Part shown: piece by piece, positions 12,359-24,961 of the stretch
Layout: the number at the start of each line of letters is the position of its first letter
Position numbering within the stretch: the stretch's first letter is position 1
Origin: Alitta virens
Taxonomy: Eukaryota > Annelida > Polychaeta > Phyllodocida > Nereididae
Length of the DNA: 64,000 nt
Direction: 5' to 3'
Assembly: GCA_932294295.1 (NCBI GenBank)
Contig: OW028584.1
Location: forward strand, 28,087,470-28,151,469
Notes under the pieces: model-generated
Databases searched by the model: none
Told to the model about the DNA's origin: nothing
What the model saw: only the letters and a program-made list of their open reading frames with translations
Position numbers and translations under genes: made by a program

Positions 12359-12529
12359 CCCCATTCTTATGAGGTCTGGAATTGGCAATATTTCTTTCTT
12401 GTTTTTTCCAGTCTGTCCTACAAGTATAAGCAATATGAAAAAATTCAATGGGGAGAAAAAGTAACTGAGCCTACAGGGGGCACTACGACTGTAGCATATG
12501 AACAAAGAATAAGTATCAAGAACCCGCAC

Positions 12530-12935
12530 TCTAGTAAGTAGGACGCGCTATGCCTACAGGGAAAAAGGAGGCGCATTGTTAACCAAGCTGATTACAATCG
12601 GCGACTATTGAGTGACATCATACCGACCGATTATGACGTCATATGCCATGATACGGACATGGTAGCGTTCAGATTTTGGTGTTTGTTGACCTCGTACATA
12701 TAGTGAACATTTAGCTCCGTGCGTCATTATGACAATGAAATAATGTGGAAATTACATTTTATTGTGTTGTTTATGTGAAATTGGCAAATCTACCCACTTG
12801 ACTGGAAGTTTCTGAATGAATTTTATTATCCACTAGGGGCGTTAAAGAACTCCAATGCATGCTGGGAAAATGAGGCGCAGGCGTTTACAATGTGAAGTAT
12901 ACGGAGTGGCGCTTCTTGGTAGTTATTCTTTGGCA
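12530..12935. promoter_or_regulatory. Candidate promoter, CpG-richer, ZNF143-like and CRE sites
   Basis: CpG dinucleotides are clearly denser than in flanking DNA (GGACGCGC, GGCGCATTG, CGGCGACT, ACCGACCG, GAGGCGCAGGCG). It has TGACGTCA near 12636-12643. TTTCCCAGCATGCATTGGAG on the minus strand resembles the TCCCAGNATGC core of the ZNF143/STAF site. It could drive the 5' non-coding exon of the Ser/Pro-rich gene; no transcript evidence is available. Confidence 0.35.
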
Positions 12936-12977
12936 TAAGAAAAGACAATAATATGACTTCACTACTTAATTGTTACA

Positions 12978-13010
12978 TTGATGACGTCACAATATATATG
13001 ACGTCATCAA
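12978..13010. promoter_or_regulatory. Inverted pair of perfect CRE sites
   Basis: TTGATGACGTCA at 12978-12989 and TGACGTCATCAA at 12999-13010 are exact inverse complements separated by 9 bp. Each contains TGACGTCA, the full CREB/ATF consensus. Confidence 0.55.
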
Positions 13011-13431
13011 ACAATAATTATCTGCAGCTATGGTGTCAGTGACCTCTTGTACTTTTCTCCTCATAAACCTCAAACCTCAAACCACTATACACCTGACATT
13101 TAGGTGTTTAGTGACATTTTAGACCCAAACACCCAATGTTTTTCTTCTACTTTTATTACATAGTCACCCACTGTGCTATGCACCTTCTAGCTTGGCATAC
13201 ATTACAATTTAAGCTTGTTAAAGTATGCAACCTCATGAGGGTCATAAGCCTGAATCTGATCCAGACATTCAACACTCTATTAACAGACCATAAAGAACAA
13301 GACTAAACAATGCTCAACTTAAGAAAAGTATTTGTATCTGTGAATTTATCATGTTTTATCATGTCTATTGTATTGTCAACTAAACAAACAATCATTTATA
13401 CCCTAGTACCTCGTATTACCTACCTACCCAC

Positions 13432-13659
13432 CTACCCACCTATCCACCTACCCTATCTATCTATCTATCTATCTATCCGTCTATCTATCTTGGCCATCTA
13501 TCTTGGCTATCTATCTATCTATATATCTATCTTGGCTATCTATCTAACTATAAATCTATCTATCTATCTATCTTGGCCATCTATCTACCTATCTACCTAT
13601 CTATCGAACTATCTAACTATCTTTCTATATATCTACCTATCTATCTATCTACCTATCTA
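13432..13659. repeat. (TATC)n array with TTGGC interruptions
   Basis: TATC repeats interrupted several times by TTGGCCATC/TTGGCTATC. This gives a larger repeat period than the other arrays. The flanks share the direct repeat GACATTCAACACTCTATT (about 13263 and 13670) followed by ACAGACCATA, so the array sits inside a short duplication. Confidence 0.85.
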
Positions 13660-13979
13660 AATGTAACTAGACATTCAACACTCTATTGACAGACCATAGA
13701 GGACAAGGCTACTTGCAAGTGTCGAATAGACTTGAACTTTTACATAGAATCAGACACTGATTTATATCATGTTGTGAAAGGAATATAAAAAGATAACATA
13801 CCTTAGATGTTTAGGGTTAGTTTGACAAAAAAGCACATCAACTGTGGCCTCAAAATCGAAACTTCTAGCAATTGAACAATAATGCTGAATGTCTACAGTT
13901 TTAGCCTGTTAACTCAAAGGCAGAACAATATTCAATAATCATTGGTATATGTCTGTGCTGAGCAGCTGAGACAAGTAAA

Positions 13980-14075
13980 AACACCATGTAATGGGGTAAA
14001 TGAGCATTGTGCAAAATGGTGTGGACTCCCAAGCCTTATGTCATCATTACGTCTGCCTCTGGTGGCTGGCATTTT
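13980..14075 (+). repeat. SINE-body fragment, first family
   Basis: ATGGGGTAAATGAGCATTGTG, TGGTGTGGACTCCCAAGCCTTATG and CATCATTACGTCTGCCTCTGG are shared with other dispersed copies (18780, 53880, minus strand at 15190 and 26460). Confidence 0.65.
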
Positions 14076-14937
14076 AAATTGCCAAATGGAACATTTAAAC
14101 ACTAACTGGTAGACTATTAACCCAAACATTTACCTTATACATACATGATAGAATTGCTTTAGCTACTGCTACTGAAAATGCTTGGGACATCGTCACACCA
14201 TGCTGAGTATGATTGTATCTAGACCATAATAGTATCTAGACCATGATAGGCATCTATGGTATAGACCCATATCACTTCTATTATCATGGCAGACAGGCAT
14301 TTTGGGTGTTCAGCCACTATACTGTGACATGATCCAATTACTACAGCACCTTTTATAATATATGACCAAAATGCATGGTATCCATGGCAACCAATTCGAC
14401 TAGCCCATCTGCCAATATCAGCATTCCACGCCCCATTGCATGTGACTGACCTATTCATTCCCCCTATTCCCTGTTTTATCCCTCTATTCATTTCCCCTGG
14501 GATAGCAATTTGCCAATTTCCCTGCCACAAATATGAGATGGAACCCCTAACCCTTCAAAAATATGAGGGTGCTACACAAATTAAATTATTTGAAAGAATT
14601 ACGGCTATGAGGATTATGATGTAAAAAGCATTCATTGACACCCTGAAATTTTATACCATACAACAAGCCTGATTAGAAACACTGGCGTTCAACATTTCAT
14701 AGAGCACAGTGCCTTTCTAAATAATCACATACAACTCCATTCCATCAAAATCACAGCAAAATCCTCCGAAGGTCAGCAGCTTCTAAAAGTAAGGCCATGT
14801 GTGTAAAAGCATATGATAAGGGCACATGTACAAAAAGTCAAATTTTAAATTATTTATCTATTGATCAAGTTTATTTTCACAGGGTTACCGGTTACATATT
14901 TATCAATACTGTAGCCTAACTACATGTGAATGTCAAT

Positions 14938-15126
14938 CAGGAATTGAAAAAAGTCGAGTATGATTGTTCAGGTTACGTGGAGGTTACCACGTGAACGGAC
15001 CACTGTTTGCGACAAGATGTGGCATATTATTTGGTCACAACAGTTGCGGTTAGGGGCGGTTACCACATCAGTATTTATGGTAACCGGAAAGCGGGTTACT
15101 ATTGTTGAACCTTATTTCGATCCCTG
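14938..15126. mobile_element. MITE-like TIR element, CAGGGATCGAAATAAG family (copy 1)
   Basis: About 190 bp. Right end CTTATTTCGATCCCTG; left end degenerate (CAGGAATTGAAAAAAG). The interior has GTTCAGGTTACGTGGAGGTTACCACG and GGTAACCGGAAAGCGGGTTAC. TCAAT flanks both sides as a likely target duplication. Copies are at 17026-17216 and 21683-21887. Confidence 0.8.
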
Positions 15127-15179
15127 TCAATTTATATCAATGTATCTAAGCTACTGGTTTGAAGCTCAGCCACAATAGT

Positions 15180-15345
15180 CTGCTTATGATCACCTGCAAG
15201 AGGCAGACATAATGATGAGCTGATACGGCTTGGAGTCCACACCATGTTACACATTTACTCCAAATGCCCGGGCCGGGTTACAAACCTGGGACCTTCAGAG
15301 GAGCTGGCCAGCAAGTTGATGTCTCTTACTATTATCTATAAGGAG
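15180..15345 (-). repeat. SINE copy, first family, minus strand
   Basis: Reading in reverse: a head with GGTCCCAGGTTTGTAACCCGG, then a body with TGGTGTGGACTCCAAGCC and CATCATTATGTCTGCCTCTTGC. Confidence 0.7.
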
Positions 15346-17025
15346 AGATAATTATGTTTCTTTGTGGCTTAAATGAAGGACTCGTTCTATAGTATAATCC
15401 AATATAAATCTCGACTCGTTTTTTTGTTTTATTTTTTCATGTGTCATGGAGAAGCACACATTAGATATACATGTTGCCTAAAAGTCAATGCCCAACTTCC
15501 TTATCCGAAAAAAAAACCCTCTCTGCATAAATTAACTTGAAGTTTCCGTTCTTTCCAATGATAATTATTTGCAATCAATTTTGTCATCATTATAACCACA
15601 GAGCAGCAGAAGAAATTACAATAGAGAGTGTAGCAAAATTCTGGTTATTTGGTTTCCAGAGCTGTTTTCAAGTCAGAAAGTTGGACTCTTGACTTATTGC
15701 TTTGACTAGTTACTAACGTTTCTGTTCATTTTGCGCTGCTCCATGCCATTTCTGACAAAATATGCCAAAAAAAAAAAAAAAAAGTGGACATTTATTATGG
15801 CCTTTCAACAATACAACCGTCATATTGAGAAGTTTGACCACATCATCACTATTCATCGGTAGAATCTTCAATATCGAAATTTGCGATTCAACGCTCTAGA
15901 CAGCCGCCTTGCAGCCAAATGGAATCATGAATAAGCAATTTTAAGGAGAGCAGAGAGAGTGTAATTGCTAAATTTAGGAAATGGAACTCAGTCAGAATTG
16001 CATAAGAGATGAATCTGTGATGCAATGATGTCGTCACAGCAATGACGTCACAGAGATGACAGCATGAGTTCATGAGTCATAATATGATTGTATGAGAAAG
16101 ATGAGTCATACTGAGTCATAAATGCTACTGAGTAGCGCTAGCTCTTTTGTCGACAGTGATTCTACACTACAACTGTTGCAGAAACATGCCGCATGATTTT
16201 TTACCAGTAATGTCAGTATATTGGGATAATCATTACATATTTTTTGTCAATAAACTACTGCTACTATTCTAGCATGCCTTTACTAACAGCTGATATAGGG
16301 AAATACACATTTTCTACTTGATTTTTTTGTTATACTCATACTTCACGTATATGTGCATGGTCATACATAAATAATATTTGCAAACTCAATTATGAAAAAC
16401 AATTTAACATCATCTTCAGACTCATCAAGCTTATTATGAAGACTCTTCAGAGTTTTGTAACATAGGTTTGTAAATAAAACTTGGCTATACTATATTGATC
16501 ATGCCATCACCAAGTTGATGCCATCTTATGCAATACATGGCACCAGCATCAGCAGCTGAGCATCCCAACATCACCATCAGTATGATGAGCATCCCCATCC
16601 TCAATCCTATCCCTGCATCAGCAGCATCTCACTTATCTCTCATATTTTTTGCATCACATTTCCATATACATACAGTTGCTCTTGAAATTATGTACACTTC
16701 TGCAAAATATCACAGTCGCTCGTCTGCGTAAATATCACTATGTCATTTAGTTGATTTCCTGAACTGTGGTAGTTTGACATTGAAACCTTTAATATCTTAA
16801 TTTGTTATAAAATGGTCAAATGAGAAAGCTAATTATCACAACGTGATGTTAAAGCATAGTTATTAATTAATCAACAATGGCCACAAATAAGAGAATTTCC
16901 AGAGGTGTCGAACTACAGTGGGGATTTTACTTTCGGGAGCAACTTTACAAGATGATAGTACTACGTAGTTTCTTAGTAAGGTTTCTTTGCATTCTACCTT
17001 TTAAATAAAAGAAAATATGTGTTAG
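15346..17025. other. Non-coding sequence
   Basis: Poly-A at about 15768-15783 and a short CRE-like cluster near 16030-16055 (GTCGTCACAGCAATGACGTCACAG). Otherwise unique AT-rich DNA with no supported gene. Confidence 0.55.
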
Positions 17026-17216
17026 CAAGGATCGAAATAAGTTGAAAACGATCGTTCAGGTTACGTGGATATTACCTATTTTTTTTTCACGCGAACAGAC
17101 CGCTGTTTGAGCCAATTTATTTGATCACAACAGTTGCCACTAGGGAAGGTTACCACATCAATATTTATGGTAATCGGAAAGCGGGTTACCATTCTTGAAC
17201 CTTATTTCGATCCCTG
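17026..17216. mobile_element. MITE-like TIR element, CAGGGATCGAAATAAG family (copy 2)
   Basis: Left end CAAGGATCGAAATAAGTTGAA and right end TTGAACCTTATTTCGATCCC-TG form the terminal inverted repeats. The interior is about 80-90% like copy 1 by eye. No ORF. Confidence 0.85.
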
Positions 17217-17819
17217 TGCAAGTATAAACTAAAATGAACATAATGCTAATAACCAAATTTGAATCTATACTCAAACGCAGTCGAACCAATTAACGACAAG
17301 TTATCACTGACCAAACATAGGGCGTAATAATTTACCAACAAATCAGATGTGCAGAATTAGTTAATTTTCCAACACTTCCATAGAAAACAAAAGCCACACA
17401 AAAAGCAATAAACATTTCATTGGCTTTTAAAGCTTTTGTTTCGTAAAGTTCAGCTACAAATCAAATCTTATCTTGCAACCAGATTCATCACATTTATCAT
17501 CATTTCCCATAGTTTTTCCTGAAACAATATTTCCATATCATATTCCCAAATCATGCACCACAACAGCAAATAAGTTGCTGAAGATAATGTCTCACCAGCC
17601 TCACTCCATCTTCGCAGAGCTACACTAGCCACGCGGAGGATGAGGGCTTGCGTTGGGAAGATGGCCTCTCTCATAAATTGTCTTTCCCATCCTGGACAAC
17701 TCATCGCATCTGAATTTCAAAATTCCCAAAACAGCTTTAAACATGGTACACAGTATGAGCTCATTCATACAGCCAAAAAACCTTATGGTTCCTGGAGGCA
17801 TACATACTAACACTGGTTG

Positions 17820-18145
17820 AGCAATGTTGAGGGCAAGTCAGCTCATGTGATCATCCAGTGCCTGAGGTGCTGAGGCAGATGCAATGATGAGATGACAGAG
17901 ATTGCTACCCATCTACTCCATCTTTCACTAGCCTCAGCAAAGTGCAACACATAACAATTACACACTGCCAATTCAATACAGGATGCAACCAGGCATTGAT
18001 AAACCAGCATATAATCAAGGGAACATCTTGTGCAAATACTTCCAACTGAGATTGAGCTAAAACAGAATTACCCGGGCCAGGATTCGAACACAGGACCTTC
18101 AGAAGGACTGGCGACAACCTTAACCACTAAACCGAAACCTCTCTA
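17820..18145 (-). repeat. Degenerate SINE copy, first family, minus strand
   Basis: The head at about 18065-18145 reads, in reverse, GGTTTAGTGGTTAAGGTTGTC (box A) and GGTCCTGTGTTCGAATCCTGG (box B, GTTCGAATCC). Body remnants (GAGGCAGATGCAATGATGAGATGA) lie at about 17870-17895, separated by extra sequence. Confidence 0.65.
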
Positions 18146-18779
18146 TGAACTGATAAATTATCAATGGGCTTTTAAGCTACTATATCTCAATTAAGACTCC
18201 TAACATCACACAGGAACTATACTAATAGTCCTATCACTCTAACAGAAACAGTAATGAAATGTGGCCCCATGCCACAGGGAGAAAGAGAGGGGGTATTTAG
18301 TACTATTTACCCTTTCTATTGATTCTCAGTCAGTGTGCTTGTATGCTGGGAATACACAAAGACCCCTTGGCTTGTTTTACACCCTTTGAACCCCAATCAA
18401 CATGATGAGGGTGGTGAGGAAAAAAAGGAGAAATAGAGAAGAGGAGAAAAAATAGGGTGACTGTTGAGCTATACCATTGGATATACTCCAGGGTATACAT
18501 GGTATACAACAGTAAATTTTGTTCATAGTTAGTACGGTATCATTACCGAAATATAATAACATGCACATTTATCGTGTTTATATTGAATATAATATATTCA
18601 AAACTACATAATGAATACAAACTTTAATTGATGCGAATAAAAGTGAAATATTTACAATTAAAGGCAAAACAGATTAAATGAGTTATACCAAAAGTCAAAT
18701 GAGCTATATAAAAGTAGGATGTAAGTCAATGAGACGATAAATTGGAGATTCCTTGTACTCGATGTCGATACGGAGGCAT

Positions 18780-18860
18780 GAAAAGGACCCCACCCATGGG
18801 GTGAATGTGCAACATGGTGAGGACTCCAAGCCTTATCATCTCATTATTCATAAGCTTGAG
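18780..18860 (+). repeat. SINE-body fragment, first family
   Basis: AAAAGGACCCCACCCATGGGGTGAATGTGCAACATGGTGAGGACTCCAAGCCTTATCATCTC matches the body of other copies. The head is missing. Confidence 0.65.
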
Positions 18861-19159
18861 ACACAGACATAGATGTAATCTTAGCAGTTATTAACCCTTC
18901 AGCAGTGTCTTAACAAATTAGTTTCAATTGAGCCAATTATACCAGATTTCAGCTAGGTATTGCTCGGTATAGCTTGGTTTAGTTTCAGATAGTTGTTCAT
19001 AGCCCTATGACCTAAAGGTAGTAAATAGCGATGGCTTATCATTCTTTTAAACAGTACTGAATGAGCTGCACTAAGGCATTTACCTCAAATTACAACCAAC
19101 ACTACAAAATAATCTCAGACGAACATTTATCTTCAACATTGTTTATTTATGTCACTCGT

Positions 19160-19345
19160 GGGTGGTGGGTGGAATAGGGCTTTACATCCTGTATTTCTGC
19201 AACTGATAGGCTAATTAAGACAGGCAGGGACCATGGCAATGAGACGAAGGATGAAACAGCCATCCAACTTAGGCTCGACCGGCATTAAACCCGGGACCCA
19301 GCAGTTGGAAGCCCCGCGCGCTACCAGTGAGCTTGGCCTGCACCG
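19160..19345 (-). repeat. tRNA-derived SINE, second family (copy 2)
   Basis: Same conserved body and tRNA-like head as at 12175-12358 (CCGGGTTTAATGCCGG arm, GCGCGCTACCAGTGAGCT). The 129-codon frame starting at 19233 lies partly in this SINE and is not a gene. Confidence 0.85.
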
Positions 19346-20889
19346 CTCCAAACACACTGCCCAAGTACTGTACTTACATTGCTATAGTTTACATGGTCTT
19401 TATAAACAGTTTGCACTGTATTGTGTATACACCGTGGATTGGCACCAAGAGCAGAATAAGCTAACAGACAAAACTCAAGGAGACAGCCGGGTTTCCTGTG
19501 CCAAGAAGGTTAAGACCACTTTGCAGGGTTTTTTAAGATTGTTTAGTTGCAAAAAAAGGCAAACAGGATATTTGAGAAAGGAGAGCACTGCAGCAGACTG
19601 TCCTATCCCAAGGAAAAAATAGAGATTTCAATTTTGCCAGAAGTCTAATGTAATTCCAAATATTACAATTATATAAAATAAGAACTTATCGAATGTTAAC
19701 CATGGTATAAATGAGGCCAATTCTATATTTGCTATTCAGAAATCATAGGTTTGTAAATTTTCAATAAACCTGGTTTATTTATGAGTCAAAACCATATTTG
19801 TTAACTTTTAAATATTTCCGTATACATAATGACTATTAAATGGCCATCATCAAAACTGAAGAAAGACACATGCCAGACAAAAATAACACAGAGACAAACA
19901 ATTACACAATATTAATAAATCATAATACAGGCCCACCAAGTATAGAGGTCTGCATATTACCAAGAAATCCAACATATCCTAACAACAAATGGAATATTAT
20001 CAATAGAGATAACAGACTACTGCAATATACAATATCATGAAATATACAAATCCACACAAACCCCATGTACTTCAGACCACCATGTGAAGTGTACAGCAGG
20101 GCGCTCCTATGTGACCCTCAATAGAGCAATTGCCATGACATCACTCTCCTGTGTCAACTAACAATCATTACAGTCATTCTAGCATTCTAGACATGTACCG
20201 TATACATTCGATCACCATCAAATTACATCAACAGATGCATCAAAACAATTTTCATGCATTCGAGCTTCAAAATTATGTAAGTATTATTTTTCTCGGATCA
20301 TCACATCATTGGTGTCTAAAAACGACTGATGTCTAGTTGATTAATCGGGCCAATACGGTAGTAATTGAATATGAGGGTCATCAGTGCATGCATAAGGTTG
20401 AATGATAAGCAATGATATGTAGATGAAACGACAGCCCTAATAAACTAAATCATCAATATTGACAATACATGACATCTGACCTAATTAGATTTAATTGTAT
20501 AGCTGAGACAAAGCTAATGGCATATCAATAGTAGTTGAGTAATTGATGCAGATATTAAGCATGTAATGGCAGTATAAGTATGAGTAATAATACTGTCATT
20601 ACCAATTACCATCAAACAATATTCAGCTGATATTGGTTATGTAAATAAAGAGCACTTCTAATACACAGAAACCACCCTCCCCTGGGGTAGGTGTCATGCA
20701 TATTGAGGAAATAAATCAACTCTGATCAAATGATGATTAACATGTGATTAACAGTTGATTAAGGGCAAGAACAACAATATGTTTGCATTAGTAATACAAT
20801 TATGGAAATAACTCATGATCAGTCTGACAAGTAAAATTCAACGGTTTATTAATTTCCTCATTGCGAATGACAGAAAATGACAGAAAACT
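19346..20889. other. Non-coding AT-rich sequence
   Basis: No recognised repeat or exon. Small frames (19840-20040, 20151-20336) have no recognisable features. Confidence 0.55.
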
Positions 20890-21045
20890 AAAGCAAGTAA
20901 AAGACCCCACCCAAGTAGTAAATGTGTAACGTGGGTGGACTCCTGCTCTTTCATCTACCTCATCAATCAACCTTCGTGGGCAGCAAGAACTTGCATCTGT
21001 ATCTATACCACGTATCTATCTACATATATACATAATCTATATATC
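20890..21045 (+). repeat. SINE-body copy, first family, with TATC-like tail
   Basis: AAAAGACCCCACCCAAGTAG..GGGTGGACTCCTGCTCTTTCATCTACCTCATCAATCAACC matches the body at 6985-7070, and a short degenerate TATC tail follows. Confidence 0.75.
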
Positions 21046-21682
21046 TATGTTAGCTAAAACAGGATATTAATATATTGCCTTATCTTCACAATCATTTTGA
21101 CAATGGCATACACAGGGAAAGCCACTAACTTGACAAAACCATATTATATCCACTTTTTTTTTTCCACCACAGTTTTCTGGATGGCAAATTATCATATATG
21201 ATCATACATGTTGTCCTTCCCTGTCTATCTTTATTCTGTCAGTAATAGGACTATTTGTGTGTCTGTCCCCTAAATGATCTTTTCCCTGCTCCCTTACTTC
21301 CTGTTAAATTCCCTACTTCCTGGAAGCTCTTAATATCATAGAAATGACCTAATTACTCTTGGAGAGCACATGGTCAGCACGTGCAGTGTGACTGAGTCAG
21401 TTAAGGCACCAACTCTTAAGAAGAGTAGTTTACCAGTTTTACCCAGTGTTTACTACACTTACCAGCTGCTAAGAGGGGTTGACCTCAAACATTTCACACA
21501 TGTGCATGATGAACATGATGCAGGTCTAGAACATAAGCATTGGCTTCCAAAAAATGAAGGCTCTCTTCTCGATCTTGAACTTTCACATTACTGTGAAATA
21601 AAGTAATCAATCAATCAATCAATCAACTCTCAATGTAATGGCAATAATGGCATTTATAAATGGTTCTACAGATGGACACCAA

Positions 21683-21887
21683 TAGGGATCAAAATAAGGT
21701 TCAACCCTGGTAACCCGCTTTCCGGTTACCATAAATATTGATGTGGTAACCGCCCCTAACTGCAACTGTTGTGACCAAACAATTTGACACAATGTCGCGA
21801 AAAACGGTGGTCCGTTCGTGTGAAAAAAAAAATTATGGCAACCTCTACGTAACCTGAACGATCATTCTTGACTTATTTCGATCCCTG
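21683..21887. mobile_element. MITE-like TIR element, CAGGGATCGAAATAAG family (copy 3, inverted)
   Basis: Inverse orientation relative to copies 1 and 2. Ends are AGGGATCAAAATAAGG and CTTATTTCGATCCCTG. CACCAA flanks both sides as a probable 6-bp target duplication (left ACACCAA, right CACCAAC). Confidence 0.85.
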
Positions 21888-23998
21888 CACCAACAGCTAA
21901 TATAACTTGCAATTTTACTTCATCATAGATATTTAAAGTTGTATATATTAAGAGTTTGAACACACTACTTTGAACTGACCAGATATGCTTTATTATAATT
22001 ACACCATTGTGATCACTGATTTTTTTACAACAAAACTGACTATCGTCCACATGGTCAATATGACACTATCACAATACAATGTAATTAATTGTGGATTATG
22101 TCATATACTGTACATGAGACAAATGACAATACACAATAACACGCTGTGTTAATCACCCTAAATTGGCCTAATGCACTGTCATTCAATTACACGTGTGCAC
22201 TGCACTGACAACATTTTGCCATGGCACTAGTATAAACAATAAATCAGTGAATAACATGTCACAACTATAATACCAGCATACCATTATTTTCTGTGTGTTT
22301 GCTTCCATTTCTTTTTAGCTATGATGCTGCTGTTGTAAGCTTGCAGCTAAAGCAATGTTTTGATGCTGGCAACTGGTCAGCAAAAACAACGTCATAATTT
22401 GCGTCGTGTGCTGCGTAATCACGCCATAAATCATACCATCAATGTTAGCAATATATCTGATCTAATCCTAAAACACTGCCATGACAATATCAACGTTTTA
22501 CTTACTGATTTAACGAAGAAATTGAACATTTGCTGTTTGACAGCCGTCTGCTGTGTTCAATATGCCGCCATGCAATACCTGAGGCTCCCGGTGGGGGCAG
22601 CACTGAGTCACAAGGGGGCCCCCAGGCGGGTTTTCGCGAAAATAAACAACAAATCGTATGGCTCTCTAGTAAATTTGGTGAATCATAATTCTAATGAATC
22701 TGACGTGAAAATTCATTACAATTGTACACAACGACTAAATATGACTTTTTTTTTTTAAACAAAACTTCAGGATTTGTGTTTTATATTCAAACCCATCAGC
22801 ATCCCCTATCCACTCAACCAAAATATCAAGGGTTCCCACGGGGGTGGGGGAGGGCAGGGCAAGAGGGGTTCTAAACAATGGAATGCAAATAACAATAGAA
22901 CCCAGCAACTGTACCCCGCTCTAGCCTTAGAGAACCCCTGGCATTTGCATAGTCAAGTCAAATGCCACTTGATATTGTGTTAACAAATATCAATTTCTTG
23001 CTAAAGGGGAGGATTTTATACCAACAATTTTAATTTAATTTAGAATTATCCACAAATCAAGCAGGATACAGGTACACGTAACTTTAGGATAACGTTTTTA
23101 ATCATTAAGTTTATAATCACCCCACAAAAAATCATAATGATGATTGAATTATTAAGGCAGGAAATTATTATTTGTCTGAGGTGACTACACGTGTATACAT
23201 ATCAGCTCTGTGGACAAAATGACAGCTTTTTGTTTTTTAAATAAATTTGTTGTGAACTATTGAAAATGTAACCAATATTAACAATACTTTAACAAATTCC
23301 CACATGCCAATTACCAGATAATTTCAGCCAGTTGCAATGAGTCATATATAAATATGACTAACATTTATTTATCAGAATAATATCTTATAAGCTATGCATT
23401 TTTTCTTACCATATAATTGTGCTGGCAAGATAACTTTTCATTTGGCAGCCATGCAATTGCAAATACTGGCAGATAAAGAGTTCTGGTAAACACGTTGAAC
23501 ACATTCTATGGGCTTTGCTCATTGGCATTTTCCTCAAGATGGCTGTATAACAGTATTGACTCAGGCTGCATATGGAATGTGAGTGTGACATTTTGAATAA
23601 TGTGTTTTTAATATACATCTTTTGCTATAACTGTTATATGTGATGTCATACTATGATAAGATTGAGAATCCAGCAATTCTATCAAACCAATAGACTATAT
23701 AAAAATGTAGATTACTACAACAACAAAAAACAGAACACTAACAAAAAATGATTTCCTCTAAATATATATATATAGGGATCCAGTGATACTTTTATTTATT
23801 CATTTGATTATTTTGCATTAGGAATTTTTTCAATTTGTCAATCTCCCATAAACAGCAAAAGTGTGGATAAACAATTAAAAGCAAAGTGGATAACTTCCAG
23901 CAAAGGTTAAGTAATAACTGACCTCCCCCCCCCCCCCACTTTTTTATTATATATTAAACAATGTTAAAGATTTTTAAAATCAGGGAGCCACCAGTCCT
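21888..23998. other. Non-coding sequence
   Basis: It contains a short GC-rich patch at 22560-22645 (GGTGGGGGCAGCACTGAG..GGGGGCCCCCAGGCGGG) and a poly-C run at about 23924-23938. A 132-codon frame at 22360-22758 has no recognisable domain. Confidence 0.5.
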
Positions 23999-24256
23999 TC
24001 ATTGTATTGTATTGTATTGTATTTTATTGTATTGTATTGTGTTGTATTGTACTGTATTGAGTTGTATTTATTGTATTGTACTGTATTGTGTTGTATTGGG
24101 TTGTATTGTATTGTACTGTATTGGGTTATGTTGTATTGTGTACAATATTGAAGTATTGTATTGTATTGTATTGTGTTGTGTTGTATTGTATTGTGTTGTG
24201 TTGTGTTGTATTGTGTTGTGTTGTGTTGTATTGTATTGGGTTGTATTGTATTGTAC
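23999..24256. repeat. (TTGTA)n pentanucleotide array
   Basis: About 250 bp of TTGTA with TTGTG and CTGTA variants, interrupted once near 24140-24155. Both strands give open but repetitive frames (IVLYC / NTTQY). Confidence 0.92.
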
Positions 24257-24637
24257 AGTACTAAGACAAACAGTTAATTCATGAACCAATTTTTAATTTA
24301 GGAACTAACTTGAAAAGATTATAAGTTGTTTCAAGTATAATATTATGGTTCATTGTCAAAACTGTAAGAACCAACCCATTTGTTTCTTAGCACTATCTTA
24401 TGTTTATATACCGATTTATCTCTAACAATTCCATACCATATTTTCAAAACTAAAGACTACACAGATCATGGAATCACTAGAGACTCCATGCTCAGATATA
24501 ATGCGCACTTAAAACTACCAAAGACACAATTTCACCAGTACACCACTCATATAACCTTCATTTTAACCTGATTAAAGCCAAACAAACTTAACAATAGTTG
24601 TAACAAGTAAAAGATATTGAACAATGTTAAACAAACC

Positions 24638-24757
24638 TTAGCAAGATGTTTCAATGCAGAGTCCAGCAGTAGCAGCAGCCGTAGCATCCTCATCCCTGAT
24701 CAGTGATGCAAGCAACTCTGATGCTTCCCATCCTCCCAGCAGGGTACCATAGACTGC
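24638..24757 (-). other. Possible isolated exon on the minus strand
   Basis: GC-richer block after TTTTTCAG. Phase 0 reads AVYGTLLGGWEASELLASLI then 19 more codons to TAA. The stop is followed at once by AAG|GTTTGT, a possible donor. It could be a 5' non-coding exon of the Ser/Pro-rich gene (its position upstream fits), a 3' coding end of an unseen gene, or chance. Confidence 0.25.
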
Positions 24758-24869
24758 CTGAAAAACAACCATGGCAAAAATAATCAAAACATTCGCATTT
24801 ACGTAACATATTCATACAGAATGGATGCAGATGGTATGTGGTTCAGTCTCATAAATCTAAATCTAATAT

Positions 24870-24929
24870 AATCTTATCTTATGTTATCTCAATTCTAACC
24901 ATTTTATCTTCTGTTTCCCCATCATTTAC

Positions 24930-24961
<32 letters not shown>

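Noticed and set aside
19233..19622. 129-codon plus-strand frame
   Set aside because: The first third is antisense to a second-family SINE; the remainder shows no domain.
22360..22758. 132-codon frame on the plus strand
   Set aside because: No recognisable domain or motif, and it crosses a GC-rich patch and ends in a poly-T run. Single-exon coding is not supported.
23961..24289. Cys/Val/Leu-rich and Asn/Thr/Gln-rich frames on both strands
   Set aside because: Translation of the TTGTA pentamer array, not protein-coding.
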